DNA of 64,000 nt from Candidatus Desulfofervidus auxilii (GCA_030262725.1 JAJSZS010000006.1:5001-69000); one strand, 5' to 3'. Shown: positions 35,148 to 44,609, counted from the first letter of the stretch. Made by a program: numbers and translations. Notes: generated from the letters alone by a model not told the origin.

Positions 35148-36796
35148 TGACTAACAGCAAAAAACGAGTATTTATTATTGGACACCGTAATCCAGACAGT
35201 GATTCTATTTGTAGTGCTATTGCGTATGCTTATTTTAAAAATATTACTGATAAAAAATACCTTTATATTCCAGCCAGAACAGGTTCTCTTAATGCTGAAA
35301 CTCAATTTATTTTAAAATATTTTGGCCTTGAAATACCATTTCTTATTAAAAATGTTATTCCTCGAGTAAATGATATTGATTTAAAACCACCTATTTATAT
35401 CTATCCTGAAGAACCTATATACCATGCAGTTCAAATTATGCGAAAAAAGGAAATTCGTATTCTTCCTGTAGTAGATGAATATCAAAATATATTAGGAATT
35501 ATAGGACAAATGGATATTGCTCAATATTATGTAGAAAAAATTACTTGGGATATTCTTACTATTCCAATTCAGATTAAAACCCTCGTACTTACATTAAAAG
35601 GTCGTATTTTAGCCAATCCTTATAAAAAAGAGGAATTAAAAGGTCGCATATTTATTGCAGCTATGCAGAAAGGCACCACGCTTCATTATGTTCAACCAGG
35701 AGATATTGCGATTTTAGGTGATCGTACAGATATCCAATTAGAGCTAATCAAGGCTGGTTGTGAAGTATTAATTTTAAGTGAAGAACCAATTATTAGCGAA
35801 GAGGTTTTGGAATTAGCAAAAGAAAAAGGGACAATAATTATTTCTTCTCCTTTTAGTATATACACGATTGCTCAAATTCTTCCTCTTTCTCTTCCAGTAA
35901 AGGCTATCATGAAAAAAGCAGAAGTGGTTCATTTAGATACTCCAATTAGTGATGTTAAAAAAAGAGTTTTAGCTTCTCGTTATCGTTCAGTACTTGTAGC
36001 AGATTCTGAAGGAAGACTTATTGGTGTAATAACACGTTCTGATTTAATTAGTCCTATTCAAAAAAAGGTTATACTTGTTGATCATAATGATAGTGCTCAA
36101 GCAGTATTAGGTATAAAGGAAGCAGAGATATTAGAAATTATTGACCATCATCATTTAGGAGATATTTCTACTTTTAAACCTATTTATGTTTATAATGATC
36201 CTATAGGAAGCACCTGTACTATTATAACTGAACTTATGCAATTACATAGAGTAGAAATTGTGCCTGAGATTGCTGGTGCCCTTTTAGGTGGAATACTCTC
36301 TGATACTCTTATACTTACCCTTTCCACTACTACTGAAAGGGATAAAAGAGCAGCTTTGTTTTTAGCTAAAAAAGCTGGCGTTAATATAGAAGAATTTGGA
36401 CGTAAGCTTATAAAAGCTCAGGCTGAAATTAAAGGAAAAACAGCTAAAGAAATCCTTTTTAGCGATTTTAAAGAATATCATATTGGTGATAAAAAAATAG
36501 GAGTAGGACAGATTTTGGTATTAGATAGAAAAGAAATTGAACCTTTAACTAAAGAAATTAAATTAGAAATGGAAAAGGCATTAAATGAACAGAATTTTAA
36601 TTTAGTAACTTTTATCATTACCTGTCCATTTGATCAAAAGGGAGAACAAATTTTTGTTAAAGGAGAGAAAGAAATTATAGAAATGGCATTTGATATAAAA
36701 ATAGAAAATGATGCTTGTTTTATTCCTCAAGTAATGTCAAGAAAAAGAGATTTTATACCTCAGTTAGCACAAGCAATGACTAAATATGAATTTTAA
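35147..36796 (+). CDS. ppaC: Family II (Mn/Co) inorganic pyrophosphatase with CBS and DRTGG domains
   Basis: 549 residues, matching nucleotide-regulated CBS-PPases. Order: DHH domain start GHRNPDSDSICSAIAYAY (12-29), CBS (~75-130), DRTGG-like (~140-245, QPGDIAILGDRTDIQLEL), second CBS (~250-305), return of the DHH core with DHNDSAQAV and EIIDHHHLGD, then DHHA2 with SRKRDFIPQL near the end. Hydrolyses PPi; adenine nucleotides, and Ap4A in DRTGG types, bind the CBS/DRTGG part. One-base overlap upstream. Confidence 0.92.
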   Translation: MTNSKKRVFIIGHRNPDSDSICSAIAYAYFKNITDKKYLYIPARTGSLNAETQFILKYFGLEIPFLIKNVIPRVNDIDLKPPIYIYPEEPIYHAVQIMRKKEIRILPVVDEYQNILGIIGQMDIAQYYVEKITWDILTIPIQIKTLVLTLKGRILANPYKKEELKGRIFIAAMQKGTTLHYVQPGDIAILGDRTDIQLELIKAGCEVLILSEEPIISEEVLELAKEKGTIIISSPFSIYTIAQILPLSLPVKAIMKKAEVVHLDTPISDVKKRVLASRYRSVLVADSEGRLIGVITRSDLISPIQKKVILVDHNDSAQAVLGIKEAEILEIIDHHHLGDISTFKPIYVYNDPIGSTCTIITELMQLHRVEIVPEIAGALLGGILSDTLILTLSTTTERDKRAALFLAKKAGVNIEEFGRKLIKAQAEIKGKTAKEILFSDFKEYHIGDKKIGVGQILVLDRKEIEPLTKEIKLEMEKALNEQNFNLVTFIITCPFDQKGEQIFVKGEKEIIEMAFDIKIENDACFIPQVMSRKRDFIPQLAQAMTKYEF

Positions 36797-37310
36797 AATT
36801 TTTCCAGATATTTTAAAAGAAATAGAAAATTTACCTGCTGAAGAGAATAAAATTATAAAACAATTTTTTACAAAACTTCAACCAACTTATTCTTTACAAA
36901 AAGAATTGTTAACATACCTTTTAGATATTAAAGCAAGAGATGAAATTTCAATAACAGAATTGGTAAAAATGGTTAACGATACAATTAACAATCCAACTTT
37001 AACAAGGGAACAAAAACTTACAATTGTAAGAAATTTTTTTAGAAAACGCCGTTTCCCTTTACTTACTAAAGCTGAAGAAATTTTTAATAAAAAAATTAAA
37101 AATTTAAATTTGCCATCAAAATGTAAAATTATTCCTCCAATTTATTGGGAAGGGGATGAATATGAGATAAAATTTTATTTTAAAAATAATAAAGAATTTA
37201 TCCAAAAATTGGAAAGATTGTTAAAAATAAGTCAAATGGATATTTGGCAACAATTGATAGATGGAGGGTGGTTTGAAGAAATTTTTTCCCAAAAAAATTT
37301 TGATAGATAA
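36786..37310 (+). CDS. Protein of unknown function paired with SPL-type radical SAM gene
   Basis: 174 residues, soluble, mostly charged and helical, no signal or membrane segment and no cysteine pattern (few Cys). Not recognised. It overlaps the pyrophosphatase by 11 bp and the radical SAM gene by 38-50 bp, so the three are tightly coupled. Lys-rich with a Trp-containing end (DIWQQLIDGGWFEEIF). A partner of the radical SAM enzyme is a reasonable guess, no more. Confidence 0.65.
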   Translation: MNFKIFPDILKEIENLPAEENKIIKQFFTKLQPTYSLQKELLTYLLDIKARDEISITELVKMVNDTINNPTLTREQKLTIVRNFFRKRRFPLLTKAEEIFNKKIKNLNLPSKCKIIPPIYWEGDEYEIKFYFKNNKEFIQKLERLLKISQMDIWQQLIDGGWFEEIFSQKNFDR

Positions 37311-38337
37311 AACAGTTCTTGATTTACCCTATACACAAGAAATTTTAAAAAGAATTTCACATATACCACAGGAAGTAGTGGCGCCAGAGACAGTAAAAGG
37401 TGAGGTTTATAATAAAGAAATTCTTTATCTTACACGTAATAAGGGACGTTTTTTTCGCCCTTGTCCTTGTACAAATAAGACATTTTATATTAGCTGTGAA
37501 TATTATATTTTAGAAGTGGGGACTAATTGTGCTTTTGATTGTACTTATTGTATTTTGCAAAGTTATCTTAATCAACCTTTTATTCAAGTTTATGTAAATT
37601 TAGAAGACCTTTTTAAAGAATTAGACGATATAAAAATAAAATTCTATCGAGTGGGAACAGGAGAATTGACTGATAGCCTTTTTTTAGACCATATTACTCA
37701 ATTAAGCCGTTATTTGGTTCCATATTTCGCTAGACGTGATAATTTAATATTGGAGTTGAAAACAAAAAGTATAATAATTGACAATTTGGCTGATCTTGAT
37801 CATAATGGACATACTGTAATTTCTTGGTCACTTAATGCTCCAGAAATTGTATTAAAAGAAGAAAAAAATACTCCTACTCTTGAAGAACGTCTTAAAGCTG
37901 CTCATCGTTGTCAAGAATGGGGATATTGGATAGGATTTCATTTTGACCCAATAATTTATTATCCTGGTTGGAAAGAAGGATACAAAGAAGCTGTTGACCT
38001 AATCTTCAAATATATTCAACCAGAAAAGATTGCTTGGATCAGTTTAGGTACATTTCGATTTATGCCTTCTTTAAAAAATATTATAAGACACCGTTTCCCA
38101 GAGAGTAAAATTATTTATGGTGAATTTATATCAGGTTTAGATGGTAAACAACGATATTTTAAGCCTATTAGAATCCTTCTTTATAAAACAATTCTAAAAT
38201 GGATAAGAGAATATGCTCCTCAAGTAAATGTTTATTTATGTATGGAAAGGCCAGAGATATGGAAAGAAGTTTTTGGCTATGTACCAATAAAAGGTGCATT
38301 AAGAGAGATGCTTAATAATATTTTTAAGAAAAACTGA
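37273..38337 (+). CDS. Spore photoproduct lyase-family radical SAM protein
   Basis: About 354 residues. Radical SAM motif GTNCAFDCTYC (Cx3Cx2C) after YYILEVGT, a match to the SPL family, with LILELKTKS and HFDPIIYYPGW further on. SPL repairs a thymine dimer in spores; many non-sporing bacteria carry relatives of unknown substrate. Start: GGAGGG at 37263-37268 is well placed for TTG at 37273, whereas the ATG at 37261 coincides with that ribosome site; I prefer TTG. One-base overlap with the HDOD gene. Confidence 0.83.
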   Translation: MKKFFPKKILIDKTVLDLPYTQEILKRISHIPQEVVAPETVKGEVYNKEILYLTRNKGRFFRPCPCTNKTFYISCEYYILEVGTNCAFDCTYCILQSYLNQPFIQVYVNLEDLFKELDDIKIKFYRVGTGELTDSLFLDHITQLSRYLVPYFARRDNLILELKTKSIIIDNLADLDHNGHTVISWSLNAPEIVLKEEKNTPTLEERLKAAHRCQEWGYWIGFHFDPIIYYPGWKEGYKEAVDLIFKYIQPEKIAWISLGTFRFMPSLKNIIRHRFPESKIIYGEFISGLDGKQRYFKPIRILLYKTILKWIREYAPQVNVYLCMERPEIWKEVFGYVPIKGALREMLNNIFKKN

Positions 38338-39167
38338 TGCAAAATAAGATAGAAGATATCTTAAAACAAGTAAGATTTTTAAAGCCTACAAGTGGTGCAG
38401 TTATTAAAGTATTGAATGTATTAAATGATCCCAATACAGATGCAGAAGAAATAAAAGATGCTATTCTTTTAGATCCAGCCCTAACAGCCGATGTTTTACG
38501 TATAAGTAATTCTGCCTTTTTTGCCTTTAGACAAAAAATTACTAGCATTAAACATGCTGTAGTTTTATTAGGTAGAAAAATATTAAAGAAAATTGTTTTT
38601 ACTGTTCAAATGAAAGGTATTTTAAATAAAAAATTGAAAGGATATCCTCAAACAGAACATACTTTATGGGAACATTCATTAGTAGCTGCTGTTTCTGCAG
38701 AACTTATTGCTGAAAAACTTAAATATAAAAATAAAGAATTAGCCTATATTGGTGGTCTTCTCCATGATATAGGTAAAATTATATTAGATCAATATGTAAA
38801 AAATGCCTTTGAAGAAATTACAAAAAAATTAGCAGAAGGTATGGATTTATTAAATATAGAAAAGGAAATGTTTGGATATAATCATGCTGAAATAGGTGGA
38901 ATTATTGCTGAAAATTGGCAATTGCCTCTTCCTATAAAAGAATCAATTGCTTTTCATCATTCTCCAACAGAGGCTACTCAAGAAGTTATTATTGCTCTAA
39001 TTGTCTATCTTGCCAACAACCTTGCTACTTTTATCTCTCCTGTTGGTTTTCATTCTACACCACAAACTGAGTCTCAACTTCTTAATGAAATAGGCTTAAA
39101 TGAAGCTGATTTAGAAGAAATTATGGTCAATGTTATCGCTAAAAAAGAGGATATTCTAGCTTTTTAA
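38337..39167 (+). CDS. HDOD-domain signalling protein
   Basis: 276 residues with an HDOD domain: FLKPTSGAVIKVLNVLNDPN, DPALTADVLRISNSAFFAF, GLLHDIGKII and HSPTEATQEV. HDOD proteins are non-enzymatic relatives of HD hydrolases acting in signalling and motility control; this copy retains an HD pair (GLLHDIGK), so residual hydrolase activity is not excluded. Last gene of the endoQ operon, overlapping the convergent rsmG by 12 bp. Confidence 0.87.
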   Translation: MQNKIEDILKQVRFLKPTSGAVIKVLNVLNDPNTDAEEIKDAILLDPALTADVLRISNSAFFAFRQKITSIKHAVVLLGRKILKKIVFTVQMKGILNKKLKGYPQTEHTLWEHSLVAAVSAELIAEKLKYKNKELAYIGGLLHDIGKIILDQYVKNAFEEITKKLAEGMDLLNIEKEMFGYNHAEIGGIIAENWQLPLPIKESIAFHHSPTEATQEVIIALIVYLANNLATFISPVGFHSTPQTESQLLNEIGLNEADLEEIMVNVIAKKEDILAF

Positions 39168-39830
39168 TTTTTTTAGTGCTATTACTTCCCTCTTAATATT
39201 ACTAAAAGGAAGCATAAAACTTTTTTGTATAGCTATTGAAAGATTATATTTTTTACAAATTTGCTCAATTTCTTTTTTATTGTCTTTACCTCCTCTCATG
39301 ATAATAAGTAAACCTTGATTTGCAACATAAGGTAGAGCTAATCGAATATATTCAGTTAATGGAGCTACAGCTCTCCCCACAACAACATTAAATGTTTTTT
39401 TTGATAATAAAGGAGATGGAAGGTGTGTTTGAATAATTTCTATATCTTTTAATTCCAAAAGACGTTTAATCTCTTTTAAAAATACTACTTTTTTTTGTTT
39501 TGCTTCAACTAAAGTTAATTTTAAAGAGGGGAGGGCAATTTTTAAAGGAATACCTGGAAAGCCTGCACCAGTGCCAATATCTAATAGCTCCCATTGAGGT
39601 TTTAAAAAAGAAAAAATAGTAAGTGAATCTAGAAAATGTTTTATAACAATATCTCTTTCTGTTTTTATCCCAGTGAGATTAATATGATGGCTCCACTTTT
39701 TTAATCTAAGTAAGTAGAGTTGGAATTGATAAATTTGTTTTTCCTTTAATTTTATTCCAAGTGTCTCACTACCATTAATTAAAATTTCTTTAATCTTAGC
39801 TTCCATAGATGTTGCCATAAATATTGCCAT
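39156..39830 (-). CDS. rsmG: 16S rRNA (guanine-527-N7)-methyltransferase RsmG
   Basis: About 216-224 residues. N-terminal FQLYLLRLKKWSHHINLTGI, SAM motif LLDIGTGAGFPGIPLKIALP, and VVGRAVAPLTEYIRLALPY. Methylates G527 of 16S rRNA. The start is uncertain: in-frame ATG codons occur at 39830, 39818 and 39806 inside a 12-bp tandem repeat that also encodes the end of mtaB; the length of relatives slightly favours 39806. No convincing ribosome site. Translation probably couples to mtaB. Confidence 0.93.
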   Translation of the reverse strand: MAIFMATSMEAKIKEILINGSETLGIKLKEKQIYQFQLYLLRLKKWSHHINLTGIKTERDIVIKHFLDSLTIFSFLKPQWELLDIGTGAGFPGIPLKIALPSLKLTLVEAKQKKVVFLKEIKRLLELKDIEIIQTHLPSPLLSKKTFNVVVGRAVAPLTEYIRLALPYVANQGLLIIMRGGKDNKKEIEQICKKYNLSIAIQKSFMLPFSNIKREVIALKKLKS

Positions 39831-41100
39831 TTTTATAATAAACAATTTTTACTGGAACAATAGTATTAATTTTTAACTTTTCTGACTCAGGAATACGGAC
39901 TAAAAGATAATTTTCAGTATGACCTTTAAAGTAATTTTTATTTTTTGTTTCTATTAATAAATTTAAAATTTTATTTTTATTTTTTTCAAAAAATTTTGCT
40001 CTTTTTTCTTTATCTAAAATTCTCAATATATTAACTCTCTTTTGAATAATTTCTAATGGCACTTTTTCAGTATATCTAGCTGCTAATGTATTTGGTCGCT
40101 CAGAATAGGAAAAAATATGACAATAGGCTATAGGTGTTTCTTTTATCAGATAATATGTTTCTTCAAAGTCATTTTCAGTTTCTCCTGGAAAGCCTACAAT
40201 AACATCAATTCCAATAGCAAACAAAGGAAAATGTTGAATAAGAGTTGAAACTATTTCTTTAAAAAGTTCTGGAGTATAATTTCTACCCATTTTTTGAAGG
40301 ATTCTTTTAGAACCACTTTGTAATGAAATATGCAAATGAGGACATAAATTTGGCCATGAGATAAAGAGATTTATTAATTCTTTTGTAATTTCAGATGGAT
40401 TAAGAGAACTTAAACGCAAGCGTGCTTTTAAATTAGAATTTTTTATAGAATATAAAAGCTTTGTAAGAGAAATAGGTGGGGTTAAATCTTTTCCATATTC
40501 TCCTAAATGAATGCCAGTCAGTACAATTTCTTTAAACCCTAATTTTTCTAAAAAAATTAATCTTTTTATTACTTCATCAGGAGGTAAACTTCGTGTTCTT
40601 CCACGTGCATAAGGTACAATGCAATAACGACAGAATGCATCACATCCATCCTGAATTTTAAGATAAGCTCGAGTGCGTTTAATTGAAGCTGCTGGAGGTA
40701 AACAGATTAAAGTATCTAAAGTAGTTGGTTGTTTACTTACTAAAATTTTAGGAGATGGTTGTTTTTTTAAATAAGGTAATAATTTAGGTAAATTGGGCTT
40801 TTCTTTATTGCCAATTAAATAATCAATTCCTTTTATTTCTGCCAATTTCCTATATGCTATTTGTACATAACATCCAGTAGCTATACAAATAGCATTAGGG
40901 TTTTTTCGAATGATTTGGCGAAGATAATGTCGGCTATCATAATCTGCTCTATGTGTTACAGTGCAAGTATTGACAATACATATATCAGCTTCTTCTATTT
41001 TTGAAACAATAGTATACCCTTGTTGAGTAAATAAAAAAGCAAGGGATTCAGATTCATATTGATTTACTTTGCAACCTACAGTAAAAATAACAATTTTCAT
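39796..41100 (-). CDS. mtaB: tRNA t6A37 methylthiotransferase MtaB
   Basis: 434 residues; adds a methylthio group to t6A37 of tRNAs. N-terminal MTTase domain with FTVGCKVNQYESE, NTCTVT and ATGCYVQ; radical SAM motif CDAFCRYCIVPYARGRTRS; TRAM-like C-terminus. The start at 41100 is preferred because its ATG overlaps the mnmA stop (ATGA); the frame is open 11 codons further upstream. Contiguous with mnmA and rsmG in an RNA-modification block. Confidence 0.94.
   Translation of the reverse strand: MKIVIFTVGCKVNQYESESLAFLFTQQGYTIVSKIEEADICIVNTCTVTHRADYDSRHYLRQIIRKNPNAICIATGCYVQIAYRKLAEIKGIDYLIGNKEKPNLPKLLPYLKKQPSPKILVSKQPTTLDTLICLPPAASIKRTRAYLKIQDGCDAFCRYCIVPYARGRTRSLPPDEVIKRLIFLEKLGFKEIVLTGIHLGEYGKDLTPPISLTKLLYSIKNSNLKARLRLSSLNPSEITKELINLFISWPNLCPHLHISLQSGSKRILQKMGRNYTPELFKEIVSTLIQHFPLFAIGIDVIVGFPGETENDFEETYYLIKETPIAYCHIFSYSERPNTLAARYTEKVPLEIIQKRVNILRILDKEKRAKFFEKNKNKILNLLIETKNKNYFKGHTENYLLVRIPESEKLKINTIVPVKIVYYKNGNIYGNIYGS
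39807..39830 (-). repeat. 12-bp tandem duplication at mtaB/rsmG junction
   Basis: Minus strand reads ATGGCAATATTT then ATGGCAACATCT (10 of 12 identical), followed by ATGGAAGC, a partial third unit. It lies in two overlapping frames: GNIYGNIYGS at the end of MtaB and three in-frame ATG starts in rsmG. Confidence 0.8.
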
Positions 41101-42128
41101 TTTGCAGATATTATCCAACCTCCTCCCACACAAACTTCATCTTGATAAAAAACTGCTGCCTGTCCAGGTGTTACAGCAAATTGTGGTGTTTCAAATATTA
41201 TTTGGACCTTTTTTTCATTAATAGGCTTAATTAAAGCCTTTGTTTCAATTTGTTTATATCTTATTTTAACAGAAACATAAAGAGGTTCTTTTAAAGAATC
41301 AAAAGGGAAAAAATTTACATTTTCAACAATAGCTTCTTTGAAAAATAAAGCCTGACGCGGAGCTACAATAAGACAATTTTTATCTGCATCAATAACACGC
41401 ACATAATAAGCTTCTCTTGCTCTAATTCCTAATCCATGCCTTTGACCAATAGTATAACGCCAAATTCCACTATGTTTGCCAATAACCTTGCCTTCTAAGT
41501 CAAGTATTTTCCCTTCTTTTGTTAATCTTTCTTTAGCATGTTTTTCTAAAAATAATCGATAATTTCTTTCAGGAATAAAACATATTTCCCTACTTTCTTT
41601 AGTATTTAAAGATAATCCAATACTTATAGCAATTTTTTTAGTTTTTTCTTTATTAATTGTTCCTAATGGCCATAAAATATAGGATAATTGTTCTTGAGTG
41701 AGAGGAAATAAAAAATAAGATTGATCTCTTTGTTGATCAATACCACGTAAAAGGATGAAGCGATTATTTTTAAAAATTTTGCGAGCATAGTGACCAGTAG
41801 CTAAGAAATCAAATCCCATTTTTTTAATTTCCTTTAACAATATGCCAAATTTAATCTTTTGATTGCACCATATGCATGGATTTGGTGTTTTGCCTAAAAG
41901 ATATGTTTCGATAAAAGGTTTAATAATTTCTTTTTTAAAAATATCCTTTAAATCAAGTTCAATATAATCAATCTTTAACAATTTAGCGATATTTGAAGGA
42001 GAGTAGGGAGGTTGATTTTCTGTTAATCTTAAAAAAACACCTGTTACTTTATAACCTTGTTCTTTAAGAAGATAAGCAGTTACTGCACTATCAATACCAC
42101 CACTTAATGCAACCGCTACTTTTTTCAC
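41097..42128 (-). CDS. mnmA: tRNA-specific 2-thiouridylase MnmA
   Basis: 343 residues; thiolates U34 in tRNAs for Lys, Glu and Gln. PP-loop VALSGGIDSAVTAYLL, first catalytic Cys in NPCIWCNQKIKFG, second in REICFIPERNY, and GLGIRAREAYYVRVID. Overlaps the aminotransferase gene and mtaB by 4 bp each. Confidence 0.95.
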   Translation of the reverse strand: MKKVAVALSGGIDSAVTAYLLKEQGYKVTGVFLRLTENQPPYSPSNIAKLLKIDYIELDLKDIFKKEIIKPFIETYLLGKTPNPCIWCNQKIKFGILLKEIKKMGFDFLATGHYARKIFKNNRFILLRGIDQQRDQSYFLFPLTQEQLSYILWPLGTINKEKTKKIAISIGLSLNTKESREICFIPERNYRLFLEKHAKERLTKEGKILDLEGKVIGKHSGIWRYTIGQRHGLGIRAREAYYVRVIDADKNCLIVAPRQALFFKEAIVENVNFFPFDSLKEPLYVSVKIRYKQIETKALIKPINEKKVQIIFETPQFAVTPGQAAVFYQDEVCVGGGWIISAK

Positions 42129-43303
42129 GAAATAAGACCAAATTTGTTTGCAATTTTTTCAAAATGAGGCATGGCTTTTTTAATAACAGTTTCTTCTACA
42201 CAAAATGCTAAACGAAAATATCCAGGAGTTCCAAAACCACTTCCAGGTACAGCTAATATTCGTTCTGTCTGTAAAGCTTTCACAAAGGCTATATCATCTG
42301 GTATAGGTGTTTTAGGAAAAAGATAAAAAGCACCTTTAGGTAAAATAAAAGAAAAGCCTAAATCGGAAAGTCCTTTACACAATAGGTCTCGATTACGTTT
42401 ATAAAATTCAATATTTACAGAAGTATTTAATAAATGCTTGATAATTCTCTGCATAAGAACAGGTGCATTTACAAAACCTAAAATACGATTAGCTAAAATA
42501 CAGGCTTCTATTAATTCCTTTTTATAAGTACAATTAGGATGAATAGCTAAATAACCAATCCTTTCTCCAGCCAAAGATAAATCTTTAGAAAAAGATGTAG
42601 CTAAAATAGTTTCTGGATAAATTTTAAATATACTAGGAAGCTTAATACCATCATAAATAATTTTTCGATAAGGTTCATCCATAATAAGATAAATAATATT
42701 TTTTGTTTTTTTCTTATGTTCTTTAAGTATTATTGCTAACTCTTTAAGAACAGCTTCAGAATAAACTTGACCTGTGGGATTATTAGGAGAATTTAATAAT
42801 ATTGCCTTTGTTTTTAAATTTAATGCTTTATTAATAGCCTCTAAATCTAAATCAAAATTATCCTTTGTTAAGACAACTTTCATTATTCCTCCATGATTAT
42901 CTATATAAAATCCGTATTCTACAAAAAAAGGGGCAAGTACAATTACTTCATCTCCAGGATTTAAGAGTGCTTTTAAAATTACATTTAAAGCACCAGCTGC
43001 ACCACAGGTAAGAATAATCTCATTAGCACAAAATTTAATACCATGTTCTTGGCTAAGATATGCAGCAATTGCTTCTCTTGTTTCTAAGAGTCCTGCATTT
43101 GGCGTATAGCTATGACTTTTTTCAATCTCTTTTTTTAAAGCTTGATAAAATAAACTGGGTGGTTGCAAATGGGGATTACCTAAACTGAAATCAAAAACAT
43201 TTTCAGTTCCATATTTTTGTTTTAAATAAGCTCCTTCTTCAAACATTTTTCGGATCCAGGAAGCTTTCTCAATAAATTCTTGCATTTTTTGTGATATGGA
43301 CAT
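42125..43303 (-). CDS. Class I/II aminotransferase (aspartate/alanine-type)
   Basis: 392 residues, fold type I PLP enzyme. PLP lysine in TSFSKDLSLAGERIG, NSPNNPTGQVYS, and the substrate-carboxylate Arg in GYFRLAFC. Amino-donor specificity unknown. The start at 43303 is taken because it follows the lipoprotein stop by two bases and begins a normal aminotransferase N-terminus; a longer frame reaching into the lipoprotein gene is spurious. Confidence 0.9.
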   Translation of the reverse strand: MSISQKMQEFIEKASWIRKMFEEGAYLKQKYGTENVFDFSLGNPHLQPPSLFYQALKKEIEKSHSYTPNAGLLETREAIAAYLSQEHGIKFCANEIILTCGAAGALNVILKALLNPGDEVIVLAPFFVEYGFYIDNHGGIMKVVLTKDNFDLDLEAINKALNLKTKAILLNSPNNPTGQVYSEAVLKELAIILKEHKKKTKNIIYLIMDEPYRKIIYDGIKLPSIFKIYPETILATSFSKDLSLAGERIGYLAIHPNCTYKKELIEACILANRILGFVNAPVLMQRIIKHLLNTSVNIEFYKRNRDLLCKGLSDLGFSFILPKGAFYLFPKTPIPDDIAFVKALQTERILAVPGSGFGTPGYFRLAFCVEETVIKKAMPHFEKIANKFGLIS

Positions 43304-43305
43304 TT

Positions 43306-43743
43306 TTATTCTCTTATATGAATTTTTACTGTTATATCCATAGTTTTTAAATTCTGTTGTAAAGCTTTTGCAACCCAATCAATAGGGGCTGGTGTAAAAT
43401 TTACTAAAATAAGAGGAGTTAAAGGACATAGGCTTATTCCCCGTCCTTCAGCTTCCAAAATTACAGTGTTTTCTTGAATTATTGCTCTATATTTCCACCA
43501 GGTTAATGGGAATCCAATTATTTTATTAGCAGTATGTGGTGGCCAATACATCCAAATACTTTCTAAAGAATAAGGAGGGTCTTGAAACTCTACTGGAATT
43601 GTTAGTTCTTGAAAAGTATCAAGTACTGTTTGATAAACTTCATAAACATTTGGTTTTCTTTCTCCAGAAGGTACCATGATTGTTTTAGTTGTAGTGCATC
43701 CTATTAATATAAGAAAAAAAATAACCAATCCTTTTTTCCCCAT
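43306..43743 (-). CDS. Lipoprotein of unknown function
   Basis: 145 residues with a lipobox LIGC (C16) after a short hydrophobic signal. The mature part contains IWMYWPPHTANKIIGFPLTWWKYRA and IILEAEGRG-like strands; no family recognised. The second ATG (43743) is preferred because GGGGGGT lies 4 nt upstream; the first ATG is inside that site. A promoter overlaps the end of the DUF169 gene. Confidence 0.7.
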   Translation of the reverse strand: MGKKGLVIFFLILIGCTTTKTIMVPSGERKPNVYEVYQTVLDTFQELTIPVEFQDPPYSLESIWMYWPPHTANKIIGFPLTWWKYRAIIQENTVILEAEGRGISLCPLTPLILVNFTPAPIDWVAKALQQNLKTMDITVKIHIRE

Positions 43744-43771
43744 TTTACCCCCCATATCTCTTATTTTTGAA

Positions 43772-43801
43772 AGTTTAGTTTTAAACTCAATTATTTGTCA
43801 A
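43772..43801 (-). promoter_or_regulatory. Possible internal promoter before the lipoprotein gene
   Basis: Minus-strand TTGACA (43801-43796) inside the last codons of the DUF169 gene, 18-nt spacer, TAAACT (43777-43772), start near 43765 and a ~22-nt leader. Confidence 0.4.
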
Positions 43802-44609
43802 GTATAAGATATCTCCATACGTTTCTATATAAAAAACTATTTTCTATATTTTCTTCTATTTCTAAAAACATCTCAAAAGGAATAGCAAAAGTAAAAATAT
43901 TATCTCCAAGTTGTTTTCTAATATTTTTCCTTGCTGAAAGATCCGTTAGTCCCACTACTGCTTTTTGAGGTTTTGAATAACATTCCTTATAAGCACATAT
44001 TCCGATTGTTTGACATCCTGCAGCCCAAGGAATAGTTACATTATTAAAACTATCTCTTCCATAATTTGCAAGTACAACAAGAGCTGAAAGTTGATGAGGA
44101 TTAACAGGAAAAACAATCAAAATAGGCTTTTCTTCATCAAGATTAACCTCTTTTAAGGGTTTAAAAATTACATATTCTGTTGGAACTTCTATAATAGGCA
44201 AATTTTCTACAAACTTTTTTACTAACTCAGGGTCTTTTAAATATCTCTCTCCTTCTAAAAATTCATCAAGAAATTCTTTTGTGACATAAGGCTTAATTTT
44301 TTCTGCCACCTCCTTACCTTTTTCCCAGTTTTTATTTCCTGAGGATAAAAAATAATAAAAACATTCAATCCCTCCTGGAAAATCAAAATATTTGTTTCCA
44401 AAACCTAATCCAACACCTCCTCCCCAACATCCGTAAGTTTTTCTATCAAATACAGCAGTTTTTCCCTTAGCCACATTAGCAAAAAGCCACATTACACAAC
44501 CCCATTTACCTTCCTTAAATTGTAAGGCATTTTGTGGTTTTTTATTTGACCATATCACCGCTACTGGATTAAACATCATATTTAAAGCTTTTGCTATTTT
44601 GCTTTCCAT
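43791..44609 (-). CDS. DUF169 protein
   Basis: 272 residues of the DUF169 family, common in anaerobes and methanogens, function not established. Recognised from FNPVAVIW, GKWGCVMWLFANVAKGKTAVF, the Gly-rich YGCWGGGVGLGFG, and the late AAGCQTIG. Several conserved Cys (in WGCVM, YGCWG and GGIECF) could bind a metal or thiol ligand. First gene of the minus-strand operon running to rsmG; its promoter gives a ~31-nt leader. Confidence 0.85.
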   Translation of the reverse strand: MESKIAKALNMMFNPVAVIWSNKKPQNALQFKEGKWGCVMWLFANVAKGKTAVFDRKTYGCWGGGVGLGFGNKYFDFPGGIECFYYFLSSGNKNWEKGKEVAEKIKPYVTKEFLDEFLEGERYLKDPELVKKFVENLPIIEVPTEYVIFKPLKEVNLDEEKPILIVFPVNPHQLSALVVLANYGRDSFNNVTIPWAAGCQTIGICAYKECYSKPQKAVVGLTDLSARKNIRKQLGDNIFTFAIPFEMFLEIEENIENSFLYRNVWRYLILDK

